Origin: Sorangium aterium
Lineage (GTDB): Bacteria; Myxococcota_A; Polyangia; Polyangiales; Polyangiaceae
Assembly (NCBI RefSeq): GCF_028368935.1
Contig: NZ_JAQNDK010000003.1
Span: 1,116,001-1,180,000 of the forward strand
Direction of reading: 5' to 3'
Length of the DNA: 64,000 bases
This document shows, in pieces, positions 35,411-43,971 of the stretch (its first letter is position 1; the number at the start of each line of letters is the position of its first letter). Under the pieces are notes generated by a model. That model saw only the letters and a program-made list of their open reading frames with translations. It did not search any database and had not been told where the DNA came from. A program made the translations under genes and the position numbers.

Positions 35411-35452
35411 GCGCCGGAGAGCGCCTCCGGCGCGCCGCCGTCTCCCTTTTTT
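35411..35452 (+). terminator. Hairpin with delayed T-run after the RsbR-type gene
   Basis: GCGCCGGAG and CTCCGGCGC pair perfectly around a 5-nt loop, and a TTTTTT run follows 13 bases later. The spacing is longer than in a textbook terminator, so this is a tentative call. It separates the two STAS genes transcriptionally. Confidence 0.4.
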
Positions 35453-35562
35453 CGGCGAATGCGGCGCACCGGGAGGGTGCAGAAGCGCGGCAACGGAGCG
35501 ATGATGCGCCGGTTGCAGCGAGGGCCGCGCTCGGCCTCGCATCGGGCTCACGGGGTGGGTGC

Positions 35563-37170
35563 GTGCACACGACAGCCGAAGACAGAGCAGAGACTCTCCG
35601 CATCGATCCGCGCCTCCTGATCGAGGCCCTGGACGACCCCGCGCTCGTCATCGACGCGCAGGGCGCTGTCCTGTGCAAGAACGAGCAGCTCGATCTCCTC
35701 CTGGCGGGGCTCGGGGCCCCGAGCCTGCCGCTGTCGCCGGAGGGCGATCGCGTGCTGCTGTCGCTGGCGCCCGCGGCCGCCGACGTCGCCCGGATCCAGG
35801 CGCTCCTCTCGGGCGAGGTCGATCGAGCCGACATCGACCTGCCGGACCAGGGCCCCGGCGCGCCGCGGTGGGTGCTCCGCGGGCTCGCCTGCACGATCGG
35901 CGGCGGCCGCGGCGCGCTGCTCCGCCTCGTCGATGAGGGCGAGCGCCGCGTCCGGGAGCACCAGCGCCGGTGCGCGCAGGTGGTCGAGGCGGTGCACCTC
36001 GGCTGCACCTTCCTCTCCCTCGAGGCCCCGGCGGACGACCGGTCGCTCCGGTACGTCTACATGAACCGTGCTGCCGAGCGGATCGCCAGCAGGCCCACCG
36101 CGGCGATGCTCGGCCGGACCATGGACGAGAGCGTCCCCAGCCTTCGGCAGCTCGGCATTCCTCAGCGCCTGGCGGAGCTGATCCGCAGCGGCGGGACCGA
36201 CGAGAGCGAGCTGGTCCTCCCCCAGGAAGCGGGCACGCGCGTCATGACGACGTGGTCGTTCCCCGTCGGAGATCAGTGCGTCGCCGTGGTCTACGACGAC
36301 GTCACAGAGCGCAGGGCGACCGAAGCGTCGCTCGACAGCACGCGCGTCCTCCTCGACGGCATCATCGAGCACCTCCCGCTCCTGCTCTTCGTCAAGGACG
36401 CTGCGGATCTCCGCTACGTGCGGGTGAACAGGAGGTTCGAGGAGTTCCACGGGCACGCGCCGGGAGAGCTGATCGGCAAGCGCCTCGTCGACTATTTGCC
36501 GCAGGCGCTGGCCGCGAAGATCGATGCCGAGAGCCGCGCCGTGCTTGCGGGGGGCGTGCCGGTCGAGGTGCCGGAGATACGCATCCCGTCGAAGCTCCTC
36601 GGGGACCGCATCGGCCACGCCCGGTGGATCCCCATGGAGGACGCCAAGGGCAAGGGCCGTTATCTCCTCGGGCTCATCGAGGACATCACCGAGCGCAAGA
36701 AGATCGAGGACGCGAAGCGTCAGGAGTCGATCCTCCTGGAGACGCAGCGGCGGCTGCTCGAGCTCATCCAGGAGCTCTCGACGCCGAGCATCCCCATCCA
36801 CCCGGGCATCCTCGTCGTCCCGCTCGTCGGCCAGATGGACAGCTCGCGCGGCGCCCAGCTCGTCGAATCGCTCGTCGCCGCGGTCGAGCGGCACCACGCC
36901 GAGTTCGTCATCATCGACATCACCGGCGTCACGTCGGTCGACAGCGCGGTGGCCAACCACCTGCTCCAGGCCACGCGCGCCGCGGGGCTGCTCGGGGCCG
37001 AGTGCAGCGTAGTCGGCGCCTCGCCCAGCATCGCCCGGACCGTGATCGAGCTCGGCATCGAGTTCGACGAGCTGGCGACGCACCGGGACCTGCAAGCCGG
37101 GTTCCGGCACGCGCTGGCGCGGAAGGGGTATGTGATCACCCCCCGTGCGCGCGTCGATCGACAGGCCTGA
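35563..37170 (+). CDS. RsbR-like protein: PAS-PAS-PAS-STAS
   Basis: A 535-residue relative of the preceding gene, starting at GTG 35563. A degenerate PAS (about 20-130), a second PAS-like domain (about 140-250) and a clear third PAS (DGIIEHLPLLLFVKDAADLRYV, about 265-385) lead into a STAS domain (about 415-520) with TPSIPIHPGILVVPLVG, IDITGVTSVDSAVANHLL and GASPSIARTVIELG. The first phospho-site is Ser rather than Thr (VDSAV), while the second Thr (ART) is kept. The two adjacent copies probably form mixed stressosome shells. The GTG start has only a weak ribosome-binding site, so a slightly different start is possible. Confidence 0.82.
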   Translation: MHTTAEDRAETLRIDPRLLIEALDDPALVIDAQGAVLCKNEQLDLLLAGLGAPSLPLSPEGDRVLLSLAPAAADVARIQALLSGEVDRADIDLPDQGPGAPRWVLRGLACTIGGGRGALLRLVDEGERRVREHQRRCAQVVEAVHLGCTFLSLEAPADDRSLRYVYMNRAAERIASRPTAAMLGRTMDESVPSLRQLGIPQRLAELIRSGGTDESELVLPQEAGTRVMTTWSFPVGDQCVAVVYDDVTERRATEASLDSTRVLLDGIIEHLPLLLFVKDAADLRYVRVNRRFEEFHGHAPGELIGKRLVDYLPQALAAKIDAESRAVLAGGVPVEVPEIRIPSKLLGDRIGHARWIPMEDAKGKGRYLLGLIEDITERKKIEDAKRQESILLETQRRLLELIQELSTPSIPIHPGILVVPLVGQMDSSRGAQLVESLVAAVERHHAEFVIIDITGVTSVDSAVANHLLQATRAAGLLGAECSVVGASPSIARTVIELGIEFDELATHRDLQAGFRHALARKGYVITPRARVDRQA

Positions 37171-37226
37171 GCGCGGCGGAGCCGTCCGCGCAGCGCGAGA
37201 CGGCCGCTCGCGCTACCGCGCCGGCG

Positions 37227-38477
37227 TCACGAGCTCGGCGAGAACATGATGGGATACACCACGGTGACGACGCCGCCCTCGGGCGCCGAAAACGTGAACT
37301 TCTCGAACTCGCGCAGCACGCAGCTCACGACCGCGCGATCCGGCATGGGCGCGCTCGCGGGCGAGGGCGGGGGGCTGTTCGGCAAATCGCCCTCGGCGAC
37401 AGCGGTCACCTTGCCGTCCCTGCCGATGACGAAGCGCACCGAGATCCGGCCAGCGAGGTTGGGATCGCGACGCAGCCCGGCTTCGTAGCATTTGCGCAGC
37501 TCACCGAACCGCGCGCGCACGACGCTCCGGATCTCCTCGGGGGCCAGCCGGCCCGAGACCTCCATCGACAACGCGCGAAACGAGGGCGGCGCCCCTGGCG
37601 GCCCGGTGAACTTGCCTTCGCGGGGGAGGGCTCGGAGCATGAGGATCTCCGGCGTCGAGGCCGGCTGTCGCCCCTTCCATTGCCGGGCGCGGCTGAGCGT
37701 GGTCGACACGACCTCCTTGACGTCGGCGAGGCTCGCTCCTGGCACGGCGCGCAGGCCGATGCGGTCGAGGCAGGTCCGCGGCGCCTTGGCGCACGCGGCT
37801 TCTGCGAGCTCCGCGAGCGCGGCGGAGGCGCGTTCCCGCTGCGGGCCCACCGCCTCGCGCTTCACGAGCGTCCGGACGAACCCGCCGCCCTCCGAGGCGC
37901 TCGGCGGGGAGACGGTCAGCTCGAAGAGGCTCACCTCCACGTCGCGTTCGCGGACATCGACGGCGATCTCGATCCACGGCGGCTCCGAGGCGTCCTCACC
38001 GGGAGATCCGGGCACGGGCGTGCGGAAACGGAGCCCGCCCGGGCCGGTGCGAAGCAGCGCCACGGGGTAGCCCGCGAAGGCCGCCGTGCGGGAGACGCTC
38101 TCGACGACGATCCAGGCGACCGATTCGTCCGCGGCGACGGCGATCTCGCCCTGCGCGGGCGCGCCGCGGTCGCTCTCGCGGGCCCGCCGCGCCTGGAGCT
38201 GCTCGAAGAGCTCATCGACCTTGGTCAGCTGGCCGAGCTCGGCGATGCTCTTCGCGTCGCCGACGAGCCGGCCGTCCAGGAGGATCTGGTGGCCTCGGAT
38301 CTCGACCTCCGGCGGCGAGGCCGCGTCGGGCGGGGCCTCTGGAGCGACGGGCGGCGCCGCGGGCGCGATGGGTACGGCGATCGGACGCTCGGTCGGGGCG
38401 CGCGGGGGAGCAGGCGCGGCGCACGCGCAGAGCGACGCTGCCAGCAGGACGGCGGGGCACCAGGTCGGGTGAGGCAT
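37227..38477 (-). CDS. Lipoprotein with AgmX/PglI-type C-terminal domain
   Basis: From ATG 38477, 416 residues with a lipoprotein signal (MPHPTWCPAVLLAASLCAC) followed by an Ala/Pro linker. The last 100 residues (RARFGELRKCYEAGLRRDPNLAG, VRFVIGRDGKVTAV, VVSCVLREFEKFTF, GVVTVVYPIMF) match the AgmX/PglI C-terminal domain. That domain is confined largely to myxobacteria and related to TonB C-terminal folds. The two cysteines (KCYEAG and SCVLREF) are the family's disulfide pair. Proteins with this tail occur in gliding-motility and envelope complexes. The central region has no recognised motif. The longer frame upstream to 38852 is rejected because the lipobox would be internal. Confidence 0.82.
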   Translation of the reverse strand: MPHPTWCPAVLLAASLCACAAPAPPRAPTERPIAVPIAPAAPPVAPEAPPDAASPPEVEIRGHQILLDGRLVGDAKSIAELGQLTKVDELFEQLQARRARESDRGAPAQGEIAVAADESVAWIVVESVSRTAAFAGYPVALLRTGPGGLRFRTPVPGSPGEDASEPPWIEIAVDVRERDVEVSLFELTVSPPSASEGGGFVRTLVKREAVGPQRERASAALAELAEAACAKAPRTCLDRIGLRAVPGASLADVKEVVSTTLSRARQWKGRQPASTPEILMLRALPREGKFTGPPGAPPSFRALSMEVSGRLAPEEIRSVVRARFGELRKCYEAGLRRDPNLAGRISVRFVIGRDGKVTAVAEGDLPNSPPPSPASAPMPDRAVVSCVLREFEKFTFSAPEGGVVTVVYPIMFSPSS

Positions 38478-38646
38478 CGAGAGGCTCTCTCCAGGGGCGC
38501 GACGCTGAACCGCCGCGATTCGAGGATGCGAGCATACCTGTTCAGGCGAGCGCGAAGCGAGGCTGGCGATGCGGTGAGGGCCTGACTCTTCCGCTCGTGC
38601 CCCTTGCGATCCGGCCGGTCCGTACCAGAGCCTCCGGACACCGCTC

Positions 38647-39522
38647 ATGCCTGAAGGCGACACCCTCTTCCGCATCGCCGCCGCCCTCGGCCCCGCGCTC
38701 ACGGGCGCGCGCGTCGTCGCGCTGGAGCTGCCCCGGAGCGACCAGCCGTGCCGTCGGCTCGTCGGCCGCCGCGTCGAGCGCGTGGAGGCGCGCGGCAAGA
38801 ACCTCCTCATCTTCTTCGACGAGGGGACCGTCCTCCACACGCACCTGCGCATGAGCGGGGCCTGGCACCTCTACCGCGATGGCGAGCGCTGGAAGCGGTC
38901 CGAGGCGACGGCGTCGGCCATCCTCGCGGTCCCGGGCTACGTCGCCGTCTGCTTCCGCGCGCCCGTCGCGCGCTTGCTCCGCGCGAGCGCATTGCGCGGC
39001 GATCGCCTCCTCGGCGGCCTCGGCCCGGATCTGCTCGGCGGCGCCTTCGATGCCGCCGAGGCGCTCCGCCGCCTCCGCGCCCTCGACGAGGTGCCCCTCG
39101 GCGTCGCCGTCATGGACCAGCGCGTCGTCGCCGGCATCGGCAACATCTACAAGAGCGAGCTCCTCTTCCGGACGCGGCTCGACCCCTTCGCCCCGGTCCG
39201 GGCGTACTCCGACGAGGAGCTCTCCGCGATGCTCGACGTCGGCCGCCGCCTCCTGCAAAGCAATGTCGAGCCGCGAGATCCCCCCGGCATGTACCGTGGG
39301 TCGACCGCGCATTACGCGGCCACACGCACGACGCGCGCCGGCGGAGACCGCAGGAAGCCGGTCAGCGTGTACGGCCGCGAGGGGCGCGCCTGCTACGACT
39401 GCGGCGCTGCGGTCCAGATGCGCCGGCAGGGGACGATGATGCGATCGACCTACTTCTGTCCCCATTGCCAGCCGACCCGTGCCGCGCCGCCGCCGTCCGG
39501 GCCTGCTCCGTCCGCGCCATGA
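38647..39522 (+). CDS. nei: Endonuclease VIII-like DNA glycosylase/AP lyase (Nei family)
   Basis: A 291-residue base-excision repair enzyme. It begins MPEGD (Pro2 nucleophile after Met removal, Glu3), the form typical of Nei rather than Fpg (MPELPEV). A conserved Lys lies in VEARGKNLLIFF, the helix-two-turn-helix in DQRVVAGIGNIYKSELLF, and the C-terminal zinc finger in CYDCG ... CPHC. It should remove oxidised pyrimidines and cleave the resulting abasic site. About 20 Pro/Ala residues extend past the zinc finger. It is divergent from the AgmX-type lipoprotein gene. Confidence 0.9.
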   Translation: MPEGDTLFRIAAALGPALTGARVVALELPRSDQPCRRLVGRRVERVEARGKNLLIFFDEGTVLHTHLRMSGAWHLYRDGERWKRSEATASAILAVPGYVAVCFRAPVARLLRASALRGDRLLGGLGPDLLGGAFDAAEALRRLRALDEVPLGVAVMDQRVVAGIGNIYKSELLFRTRLDPFAPVRAYSDEELSAMLDVGRRLLQSNVEPRDPPGMYRGSTAHYAATRTTRAGGDRRKPVSVYGREGRACYDCGAAVQMRRQGTMMRSTYFCPHCQPTRAAPPPSGPAPSAP

Positions 39523-39646
39523 ACTCGGCCGCCGGCGGGCGCGCTGCGGCGCGCGCAAGAACACCAGCGTTCCGGGCGATCCCGTGTCGCGCGCAACCGT
39601 GCTGCCCGGCAGACCTTTCCGGCGCTCTGAGCGTACGATCCGCTCC

Positions 39647-40405
39647 ATGCGCCTCACCCTGCTCCTGATCCTCGCGCTCGCGCCCGGGTGCAGCAACACC
39701 CTGGACGAGCCCATCACCCCGGACAACGCCGGGAGCGCAACGCCCCCTCCGGCCCCCGTCTCCTCCTCCTCGGCAGATGCGCCGGGCTCACCGCCGGAGA
39801 CCGGCACCGCCGAGGCCGAGATCGACCCCCGCCTCGCCCCGCTCATCGCCGCCGCCTTCCGCGACTACAAGCCCTGGGGGCGCGTCGACGACGAGCTCCG
39901 CTGGGCGCCCTGGCTGTGCCGGATGCCGCTGCCCGGCCGCGTCCGCATGAGCGCCGCCGAGGACGGCGGCCACGCCCGCAAGCTCTACTCGGTGTTCGCC
40001 AAGCACCGCGATCGCTATCCGCTCGTCGAGGGACAGGCGCCCGTCGCCCAGCCGGTCGGGCAGGTCCTGATCAAGGAGAGCTATGTCCCCGAGCTGGTGG
40101 AGGACGGCGCGGCGGCCGCCCTCCCGGGCGCCGGCGCCACCCCGCCGGACGCCATGGATCATTTCGATCCCATCCTGCGCGACGGCGATCGCGTCTACCG
40201 CGCGTCGCGCCTCGCCGGCGCCTACGTGGTGCTCAAGGTCGCGCCGGACACCCCCGGCACCGACGCGGGCTGGGTCTACGGCACGGTCACGCCCGCGGGC
40301 GAGGTGACCTCCGCCGGCCGCGTCGCCTCGTGCATGGGGTGCCACGTGAGCGCCCGTCACGAGCGCGTCTTCGGGCTCGCGCCGGCGCCGTCCGCGGCGC
40401 CTTGA
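39647..40405 (+). CDS. Cytochrome P460-like haem lipoprotein
   Basis: From ATG 39647, 252 residues with a lipoprotein signal (MRLTLLLILALAPGC; lipidation near Cys15). The mature part contains HARKLYSVFAKHRDRYPLVEGQAPVG-like sequence, VLIKESYVPE, and near the C-terminus CMGCHVSARHERVFGL. A CXXCH haem-attachment site followed by R-VFGL is the hallmark of the cytochrome P460 family, whose characterised members oxidise hydroxylamine or hydrazine-like compounds. The crosslinking Lys of P460 cannot be confirmed by eye. Its 3' end overlaps the convergent hybrid kinase gene by 49 bp. Confidence 0.7.
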   Translation: MRLTLLLILALAPGCSNTLDEPITPDNAGSATPPPAPVSSSSADAPGSPPETGTAEAEIDPRLAPLIAAAFRDYKPWGRVDDELRWAPWLCRMPLPGRVRMSAAEDGGHARKLYSVFAKHRDRYPLVEGQAPVAQPVGQVLIKESYVPELVEDGAAAALPGAGATPPDAMDHFDPILRDGDRVYRASRLAGAYVVLKVAPDTPGTDAGWVYGTVTPAGEVTSAGRVASCMGCHVSARHERVFGLAPAPSAAP

Positions 40406-43400
40406 CGGGCTCCGGGCGCCGCGGCAGCGTCGACGACCCCGGCGAGCGCGTCCAGCGACATCGGCTTGACGAAGTGGGCGTCGAACCCTGCCGCCTCGGC
40501 CCGGCGGCGGTCCGACGCCTGCCCATACCCCGTGAGCGCGACGAGCGCGCCCGAGCACAGCCCAGCCTCCCGCAGGCGACGCGCCACCTCGTAGCCGTCC
40601 ATCCCAGGGAGCCCGATGTCGAGAAGCACGAGATCGGGCCGATGCTCGGCCGCGGCCCTCAGCGCGCGCGGGCCGTCACCGGCGATCCACACCTCTTGCC
40701 CTAGGGCCAGCAAGGCGTCGGCGAGGGTGCTGGCCGCGTCCACGTTGTCCTCGACGACGAGGACGCGGAGCTTCCTCGCCGCGGGAGACGGCTGCTCTCC
40801 GTTCTTCGAGGGCGCGGACGTCGCCCCGACGGCCGCCGCGGGGAGGCGCTCGTCCGCCGCCGCGGGGAGGCGCTCGTCCGCCGCGACGGGCAGGCGCTCG
40901 TCCGCCGCGACGGGCAGGCGCACGATGAACTCGCTGCCTTGACCGAGCCCCGGGCTCGTCGCTTCGATGCTCCCGCCGTGGAGGGCGACCAGATCGCGGA
41001 CGATGGTCAGCCCGATCCCGAGGCCGCCGGGCGCCCGATCGAGGCTGCGATCCGCCTGATGGAACAGCTCGAAGACCTGGGGCAGCACCTCCCTGGCGAT
41101 CCCGATCCCGTCGTCACGGACGCGCAGCTCCACCTGGTCCCCGCGCTGCTCGACCGTCACCCCGATGTGGCCCCCGACGTCGGTGTATTTGCACGCGTTG
41201 GTGAGCAGGTTGACGAGGATCTGCTCGAGGCGGACTGGGTCCGCGAGGACGTGGACGGCGGCCCTCGGCAGCGCGAGCCGGAGCTGGTGCCGCCGCGCCT
41301 CGATCTGCTCGCGCGTCGACTCCACGGCGCGCGCCACGGCGGCGTTGACGTCGATCCGATCCTTGCGGAGCTCGATCTTCCTCCGGGTGATGCGCGACAC
41401 GTCGAGCAGATCGTCCACGAGGCGCATCAAGGTCTTCGTTTGCCGCGCGATCACCTCGACGTGCGGGTCCGGCGGCCCGCCGCGGCACCTCCGCCGGATG
41501 AGCTCCACGGCCACGCAGATCGGCGCCATGGGGTTGCGCAGCTCGTGCGCGAGCATGGCCAGGAACTCGTCCTTCCGGCGATCCGCGTCGGCCAGCGCGT
41601 CCTCGACGCGCTTTCGCTCGGTGATGTCCAGGGACGAGCCGACGAACCCCAGGAACGCTCCGGCCGCGCCGAAGCGCGGGGCGCCCTGCGTCACGACCCA
41701 CCGGCTCTCGCCGTCCCGGCGGAGCATCTGGCACTCCAGCATGAACGGCTCGCGCGTCTCGATCGATTCGGCGCACGCGCTCGCGACGAGCGGGCGCTCG
41801 TCCGCGTGGATCGCGTCGAGCCAGCCGTCGCCTAGCTCCTCTTCGAGGGAGCGCCCCGTGAAGCGCAGCCACGTCGTGTTGACGTACTCGCACCTGCCGG
41901 AAGGCCCGGACATCCAGATCATCATGGGGGCGCAGTCGGCGAGGGAGCGGAAGCGCTGCTCGCTCTCGCGGAGGCGCTCGACGTCCTCGGCGACCTGGCG
42001 GCGGAGCCTCGCGATCTCGATGCGCCCGCCGATGCGCGCGAGCAGCTCGCGGACCGAGAACGGCTTGACGAGGTAATCGTCCGCGCCCGCCTCGGCGCCG
42101 TGCACGCGCGACGCTTCCCCGGATCGGGCCGAGAGCAGCACCACGGGGACGAGCTGTGTCCTCGGATCGGCGCGCAGCGCCTCGAGGAGCCCGAACCCGT
42201 CGAGCCCGGGCATCATGACGTCGGTGAGCACGAGATCGGGCACGCGCGCCCGCGCGGCGCAGAGCGCCATGTCGCCGTTCTCGACGGCCTCCACGGTCCA
42301 CCGCGTCGCGAGGACGTCCCGGAGGTAGCTCCGCATGTCGGGGTTGTCCTCGACGAGCAGCACGTGGCCAGCGGGGCCCTCCGCCGGGCGCGCGTGTCCT
42401 GCGCTTGCGGCGGGGCCCTCCGCCGGGCGCGCGTGTCCTGCGCTTGCGGCGGGGCCCTCCGCCGGGCGCGCGTGTCCTGCGCTTGCCGGTGACCCCAGCG
42501 GCAGCTCCGCCGACGGCGCGGCCTCGGCGCCCCACTGCGACGCTTCCTCGACGAACGCCTGGACCGTCACCGCCGTCATGCCGAGCTCCCGATCGACGCC
42601 GGCGCGCTCCGCAGGCACGTGCGCGGATCCGGCGGGGATGCGGACGGTGAACGTGCTGCCCCGGCCGACCTCGCTCGTCGCGTGGACGTCGCCCGCGTGG
42701 AACCGGACCAGCTCCCGCACCAGCGCGAGGCCGATGCCGGAGCCCTCGTGGCTCCGCCCGGGCGCCCCCTGAATCCGGTGGAAGCGCTCGAAGATCCGGG
42801 GGAGCTCGTCGGCGGGGATCCCCGTCCCCGTATCGCGGACCTCGAGGAGCACGTGGTCGCCGCCCCACCGCAGCGAGACCGCGATCTCGCCCTCGAACGT
42901 GAACTTGAACGCGTTCGAGACCAGGTTGAGGACGATCTTCTCCCACATCTCGCGATCGACGTAGATGCGCTCCGGAAGCGGCGGGCAGTCCACTACGAGC
43001 CGGAGCCCCGCCCGCTGCATGGTCGCGCGGAACGAGTTCGCCACCTCCGCGGTCAGCGCCGAGAGGTCGAGCGCCTCGTAGACCATCCGCATAGGGGCCG
43101 TCTCGATCCGGGCGAAGTCGAGCAGGCTGTTCACGAGCTTGAGGAGCCGCCGCGCATTGCGGCGCGCGAGCTCGACGAGCTCGCGTTGCCTGCCGGTGAG
43201 GCCGCCGGGCGCGCCGGTCAGGAGCTCGTCGATCGGGCAGAGCATGAGCGTGAGCGGCGTCCGGAACTCGTGGCTCACGTTCGAGAAGAACCTGGTCTTG
43301 AGCTCGTCGAGCCGGCTGAGCTGCTCGTTCGCCACGCGGAGCTGCTCGTTCGCGCGCTGGATCTCCTGTGCCCGCAGGAAGACCTCGGCCTCGACCCGCT

Positions 43401-43926
43401 CCGCCCGCGTCTTCAGCTCCTCCGTGCGCCGGGCCTGCTCGATCCCGCGCTGCTTCAGCCGGACGAACTCGGTCACGTCCTCGACGCGGTGGATGATGTA
43501 CGCGACCTTGCCGTCCGGCCCCAGGAGGGGCGAGTTCAAGGGGCTCCAGTACCGTTCCTCGAAGCCGCCTCCCTCCGCTTCGGGGCGCGGGATATCGTAC
43601 TTTTGCACGGCCATGCTGTCCGGGGCGCCCGTCTGGATCACACGCTCGAACGAGGCGCGCAGGTTCCTTGTCCCGGTCGCGTGCAGATCGTCCGGATTGT
43701 CAGGGAAGGCATCGAAGGCGTTGCGACCCAGGAGCTCCTCGCGCCGGGTGTTCGCGACCCGGAGAAAGGCATCGCTCGCGGCGATGATGGTGAAGTCCGG
43801 ACGGAGCACGACATAGTTTCCCGGGAGCCCCTCGAAAATGGCGCGGAAGTCGGCGCTCGCGGGCAGCGCCTGCTCGCCCTCCGATCGCTGATGCAGCTTC
43901 GTGCTCGTCATGGCGCTCGTGGACAT
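40357..43926 (-). CDS. Double hybrid histidine kinase: PAS-HK-REC-PAS-HK-REC
   Basis: From ATG 43926, about 1,189 residues. PAS (25-140), coiled coil, HisKA (SNVSHEFRTPLTLM, His near 221), HATPase (IVLNLVSNAFKFT, SGIGLALVREL), a linker of three 13-residue repeats, REC (LVLTDVMMPGLDG, Asp near 566), PAS with a PAC (GSSLDITERKRVE), a second HisKA (MLAHELRNPMAP, His near 793), a second HATPase (ILVNLLTNACKYT, GLGIGLTIVRDL), a linker of 8-residue repeats, and a final REC (LVLLDIGLPGMDG, Asp near 1101). No membrane helix is seen, so it is cytoplasmic. It appears to be two hybrid kinases joined head to tail. No output regulator is adjacent. Confidence 0.92.
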   Translation of the reverse strand: MSTSAMTSTKLHQRSEGEQALPASADFRAIFEGLPGNYVVLRPDFTIIAASDAFLRVANTRREELLGRNAFDAFPDNPDDLHATGTRNLRASFERVIQTGAPDSMAVQKYDIPRPEAEGGGFEERYWSPLNSPLLGPDGKVAYIIHRVEDVTEFVRLKQRGIEQARRTEELKTRAERVEAEVFLRAQEIQRANEQLRVANEQLSRLDELKTRFFSNVSHEFRTPLTLMLCPIDELLTGAPGGLTGRQRELVELARRNARRLLKLVNSLLDFARIETAPMRMVYEALDLSALTAEVANSFRATMQRAGLRLVVDCPPLPERIYVDREMWEKIVLNLVSNAFKFTFEGEIAVSLRWGGDHVLLEVRDTGTGIPADELPRIFERFHRIQGAPGRSHEGSGIGLALVRELVRFHAGDVHATSEVGRGSTFTVRIPAGSAHVPAERAGVDRELGMTAVTVQAFVEEASQWGAEAAPSAELPLGSPASAGHARPAEGPAASAGHARPAEGPAASAGHARPAEGPAGHVLLVEDNPDMRSYLRDVLATRWTVEAVENGDMALCAARARVPDLVLTDVMMPGLDGFGLLEALRADPRTQLVPVVLLSARSGEASRVHGAEAGADDYLVKPFSVRELLARIGGRIEIARLRRQVAEDVERLRESEQRFRSLADCAPMMIWMSGPSGRCEYVNTTWLRFTGRSLEEELGDGWLDAIHADERPLVASACAESIETREPFMLECQMLRRDGESRWVVTQGAPRFGAAGAFLGFVGSSLDITERKRVEDALADADRRKDEFLAMLAHELRNPMAPICVAVELIRRRCRGGPPDPHVEVIARQTKTLMRLVDDLLDVSRITRRKIELRKDRIDVNAAVARAVESTREQIEARRHQLRLALPRAAVHVLADPVRLEQILVNLLTNACKYTDVGGHIGVTVEQRGDQVELRVRDDGIGIAREVLPQVFELFHQADRSLDRAPGGLGIGLTIVRDLVALHGGSIEATSPGLGQGSEFIVRLPVAADERLPVAADERLPAAADERLPAAAVGATSAPSKNGEQPSPAARKLRVLVVEDNVDAASTLADALLALGQEVWIAGDGPRALRAAAEHRPDLVLLDIGLPGMDGYEVARRLREAGLCSGALVALTGYGQASDRRRAEAAGFDAHFVKPMSLDALAGVVDAAAAPGARQGAADGAGASPKTRS
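40840..40922 (-). repeat. 24-bp tandem repeats in a kinase linker
   Basis: About three and a half units encode RLP(V/A)AADE and lie between the second HATPase and the last receiver domain. Units keep frame, so copy-number change would only alter linker length. Confidence 0.8.
42373..42489 (-). repeat. 39-bp tandem repeats in a kinase linker
   Basis: Three essentially identical 39-bp units encode ASAGHARPAEGPA between the first HATPase and the first receiver domain. The near-identity implies recent expansion. Confidence 0.9.
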
Positions 43927-43971
43927 GTGCAGATCTTTGAGAGAAGACCTGGTGCACGAGACCACCCACCG

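Noticed and set aside
32005-35493. A 1,162-codon minus-strand open frame
   Set aside because: It is antisense to the AraC, SDR and RsbR-type genes, and its composition is that of a shadow frame.
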